A stretch of 7,768 nt of DNA from the NCBI GenBank assembly GCA_903915555.1, contig CAIWTL010000435.1:1-7768 (forward strand), written 5' to 3'. The notes under the pieces are model-generated. The model searched no databases. It was not told the origin of the DNA and saw only the letters and a program-made list of their open reading frames with translations. The stretch comes from an uncultured Micrococcales bacterium (lineage in GTDB: Bacteria; Actinomycetota; Actinomycetes; S36-B12; GCA-2699445). Positions 6,611 to 7,768 of the stretch are shown one piece after another; position 1 is the first letter of the stretch; each line of letters begins with the position of its first letter. The position numbers were made by a program, and so were the translations under genes.

Positions 6611-6657
6611 TGAAGAAGGCGGTGTGACCCGACGTCCGGGTCACACCGCCTTCTTCA
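6611..6657 (-). terminator. Perfect 21-bp hairpin, likely terminator of the metallophosphoesterase gene
   Basis: Bases 6611-6631 and 6637-6657 are exact reverse complements around a 5-base loop (ACGTC, 6632-6636). The stem has no mismatch or bulge. On the minus strand it begins 8 bases after the phosphoesterase stop and ends 13 bases before the rarD -10 box. There is no T-run after it on either strand, which fits the U-tract-free hairpin terminators proposed for many actinobacteria. An operator or an RNA-processing site is the alternative. Confidence 0.7.
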
Positions 6658-6665
6658 GTAATAGG

Positions 6666-7768
6666 TCAACCGCGTGCTGGGGTCTTTCCTCCCGATGCCT
6701 TCCAGAGGCCGCGGGGATCCTTCACCAGCAACTCCACGTTGCGGTCCTTGGCGACACCGGGGCCACCGTGATCGCACGTGCCGTTGGCTCGCAGTTTCCC
6801 GTCCGTCGTGGAGCAGAACTGCGGATCGTTGGCCGCGAGAACACGCGACAAGGAGGCCAGCTCCGAGTCGCTCATCTTCATGGCGTTGGTTCCGGGTGCC
6901 GGAGCCTTCACCGAGGCAGACGTGTTCAGGATGGTGCCGAAGATCGAAATGGTCCCGTCCATGTTGTCCATGAACTCGATCGTGCGGCTCTGCTGCGGGA
7001 AGTCCACATGAGAGGCCGTGTTGATCTGCCAGAAGCCACAGCATCCCGGACCGCCCTTGCGGTTGAAGGCTCGCACTGCGTTGTGGTGCGTGTGACCGTT
7101 CACATAGGCGACGACGTTCGGGTATTTCAGCAGCAGGTCGAGGACCGGCTTCTTGCCCTTCATCCCGAAGTGCAAAGGCTCCGAGTTCTGCGGGTCGCTG
7201 TCGCACCCTGCTTCCATCGGGTCCGTGCAGATGCCGGCGGCCTCGTCGGGTGTCGGGTTGTCGAACGTCTCCAGCGTGTGGTGCGAGGAGATCATCAACA
7301 GCTTGTTCCGACCGCTGTCGCGGCGCAGCTTGCCGTTCTTAACCTCTACGCTCGAGTACCTGTCGAGCTGGTCCGCCAGCCACCGGTACTGCGGGTCGTC
7401 CAGGTTGCCGGCGGAGCCGCCACCCTCGGCGTTGGTGTCCAGCATGATGATGCGGAACTTGCCACGGTTGAACGCGTAGTAGGTCGCGTTCTGGTTGGTG
7501 GCCTTCAACTGCTTCTTGCTGACATAGCCGAAGCCGTGCCCGTTGTCGTTGCCCTCGAGCATCTGCTTGAAGCCGAGCTTGGACACGTACTCACGGTCCG
7601 GATCCGGCGGCACCGGCGGCATCACGGTGAGGGAGTCGAGCACTCCTCCCAGTTGGGCCGGCTCTGCCAGCCAGGTGAACACCTGGTCGCCCGGCAGTCC
7701 CTTGGCCGAATCGATGTCGATGGCCGTATTGGGCCAGGGCTTGCTGCAGCCCGTGGCGATGCTGGCCA
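6666..7768 (-). CDS. Metallophosphoesterase, PPA1498-like family, 5' partial
   Basis: This is the C-terminal 366 residues of a calcineurin-like metallophosphoesterase; the frame is open to the right edge, so the start and N-terminal metal motifs (DxH, GDxxD, GNHD) lie outside. The GTG at 7682 is internal: the reading continues upstream as IATGCSKPWPNTAIDIDSAK. Visible motifs are MISSHHTLETF (His pair at 7278-7283), which supplies a metal histidine, and NGHTHHNAV (7080-7100), the C-terminal GHxH metal site. Between them and upstream lie FRIIMLDTNAEGG, a DDPQYRWLADQLDR segment, and family inserts with cysteines (ICTDPMEAGCDSD, GGPGCCGFWQINTASHVDFP). This layout matches the actinobacterial PPA1498-type phosphoesterases, which are usually exported; the scattered cysteines fit a secreted protein with disulfides, but the signal peptide is not in view. 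The substrate is unknown. The gene ends just before a strong hairpin, so it is probably a separate transcript from rarD. Confidence 0.87.
   Translation of the reverse strand, partial: ASIATGCSKPWPNTAIDIDSAKGLPGDQVFTWLAEPAQLGGVLDSLTVMPPVPPDPDREYVSKLGFKQMLEGNDNGHGFGYVSKKQLKATNQNATYYAFNRGKFRIIMLDTNAEGGGSAGNLDDPQYRWLADQLDRYSSVEVKNGKLRRDSGRNKLLMISSHHTLETFDNPTPDEAAGICTDPMEAGCDSDPQNSEPLHFGMKGKKPVLDLLLKYPNVVAYVNGHTHHNAVRAFNRKGGPGCCGFWQINTASHVDFPQQSRTIEFMDNMDGTISIFGTILNTSASVKAPAPGTNAMKMSDSELASLSRVLAANDPQFCSTTDGKLRANGTCDHGGPGVAKDRNVELLVKDPRGLWKASGGKTPARG

Noticed and set aside
6151..6627. 158-codon plus-strand open frame antisense to rarD, ending in MKKAV
   Set aside because: Charged low-complexity product; its end falls in the hairpin arm. 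The mini-frame ATG at 6610 is part of the hairpin, not a gene.
7680..7682. GTG at 7682 as the start of the metallophosphoesterase
   Set aside because: The frame stays open to the window edge and encodes plausible family sequence (ATGCSKPWPNTAIDID) upstream of it.
1..7768. Search by eye for CRISPR repeats, tRNA or rRNA, insertion sequences, phage or toxin-antitoxin genes and defence cassettes
   Set aside because: No direct repeat arrays, cloverleaf patterns, transposase motifs or recognisable defence proteins were found. The genes are ordinary chromosomal families.

Overview
The window looks like chromosomal DNA from a high-GC actinomycete. Third codon positions are strongly G/C, intergenic gaps are short, and GTG starts are used. 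Three promoter-proximal starts show a TANNNT box exactly six bases before the start codon, the usual geometry of leaderless actinobacterial genes. Protein types such as the PPA1498-like phosphoesterase and the small lipoprotein transglycosylase fit Actinomycetota, possibly a Dietzia- or Gordonia-like genus. The genus is a guess from protein flavour only.

Layout, left to right. Bases 1-2580 (+) hold most of gcvP, the glycine decarboxylase P-protein of the glycine cleavage system, cut at the left edge. Its stop codon overlaps the GTG start of a CPA1-type Na+/H+ antiporter (2577-4139, +). Converging on it is a small HAD-type phosphatase (4158-4652, -). A 41-bp gap separates that gene from a divergent hotdog-fold thioesterase of DUF4442/PaaI type (4694-5149, +). 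The thioesterase converges on a two-gene minus-strand unit: rarD, an EamA-family transporter (start 6585, end 5695), followed with a 4-base overlap by a lipoprotein lytic transglycosylase (5698-5162). Upstream of rarD is a perfect 21-bp hairpin (6611-6657), the likely terminator of a large secreted-type metallophosphoesterase (6666 to the right edge, -) whose N-terminal part lies outside the window.

These are mostly ordinary housekeeping and envelope genes, packed as short operons and convergent or divergent pairs. No tRNA, rRNA, CRISPR array, insertion sequence, phage gene or defence cassette is visible, and I see no new multi-gene system. No stretch longer than about 80 bases lacks a gene. 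The points most worth a second look are regulatory: the interlocked divergent promoters at 4659-4687, the long hairpin abutting the rarD promoter, and the two 4-base gene overlaps. One protein feature also stands out, an EF-hand-like calcium loop in the transglycosylase.
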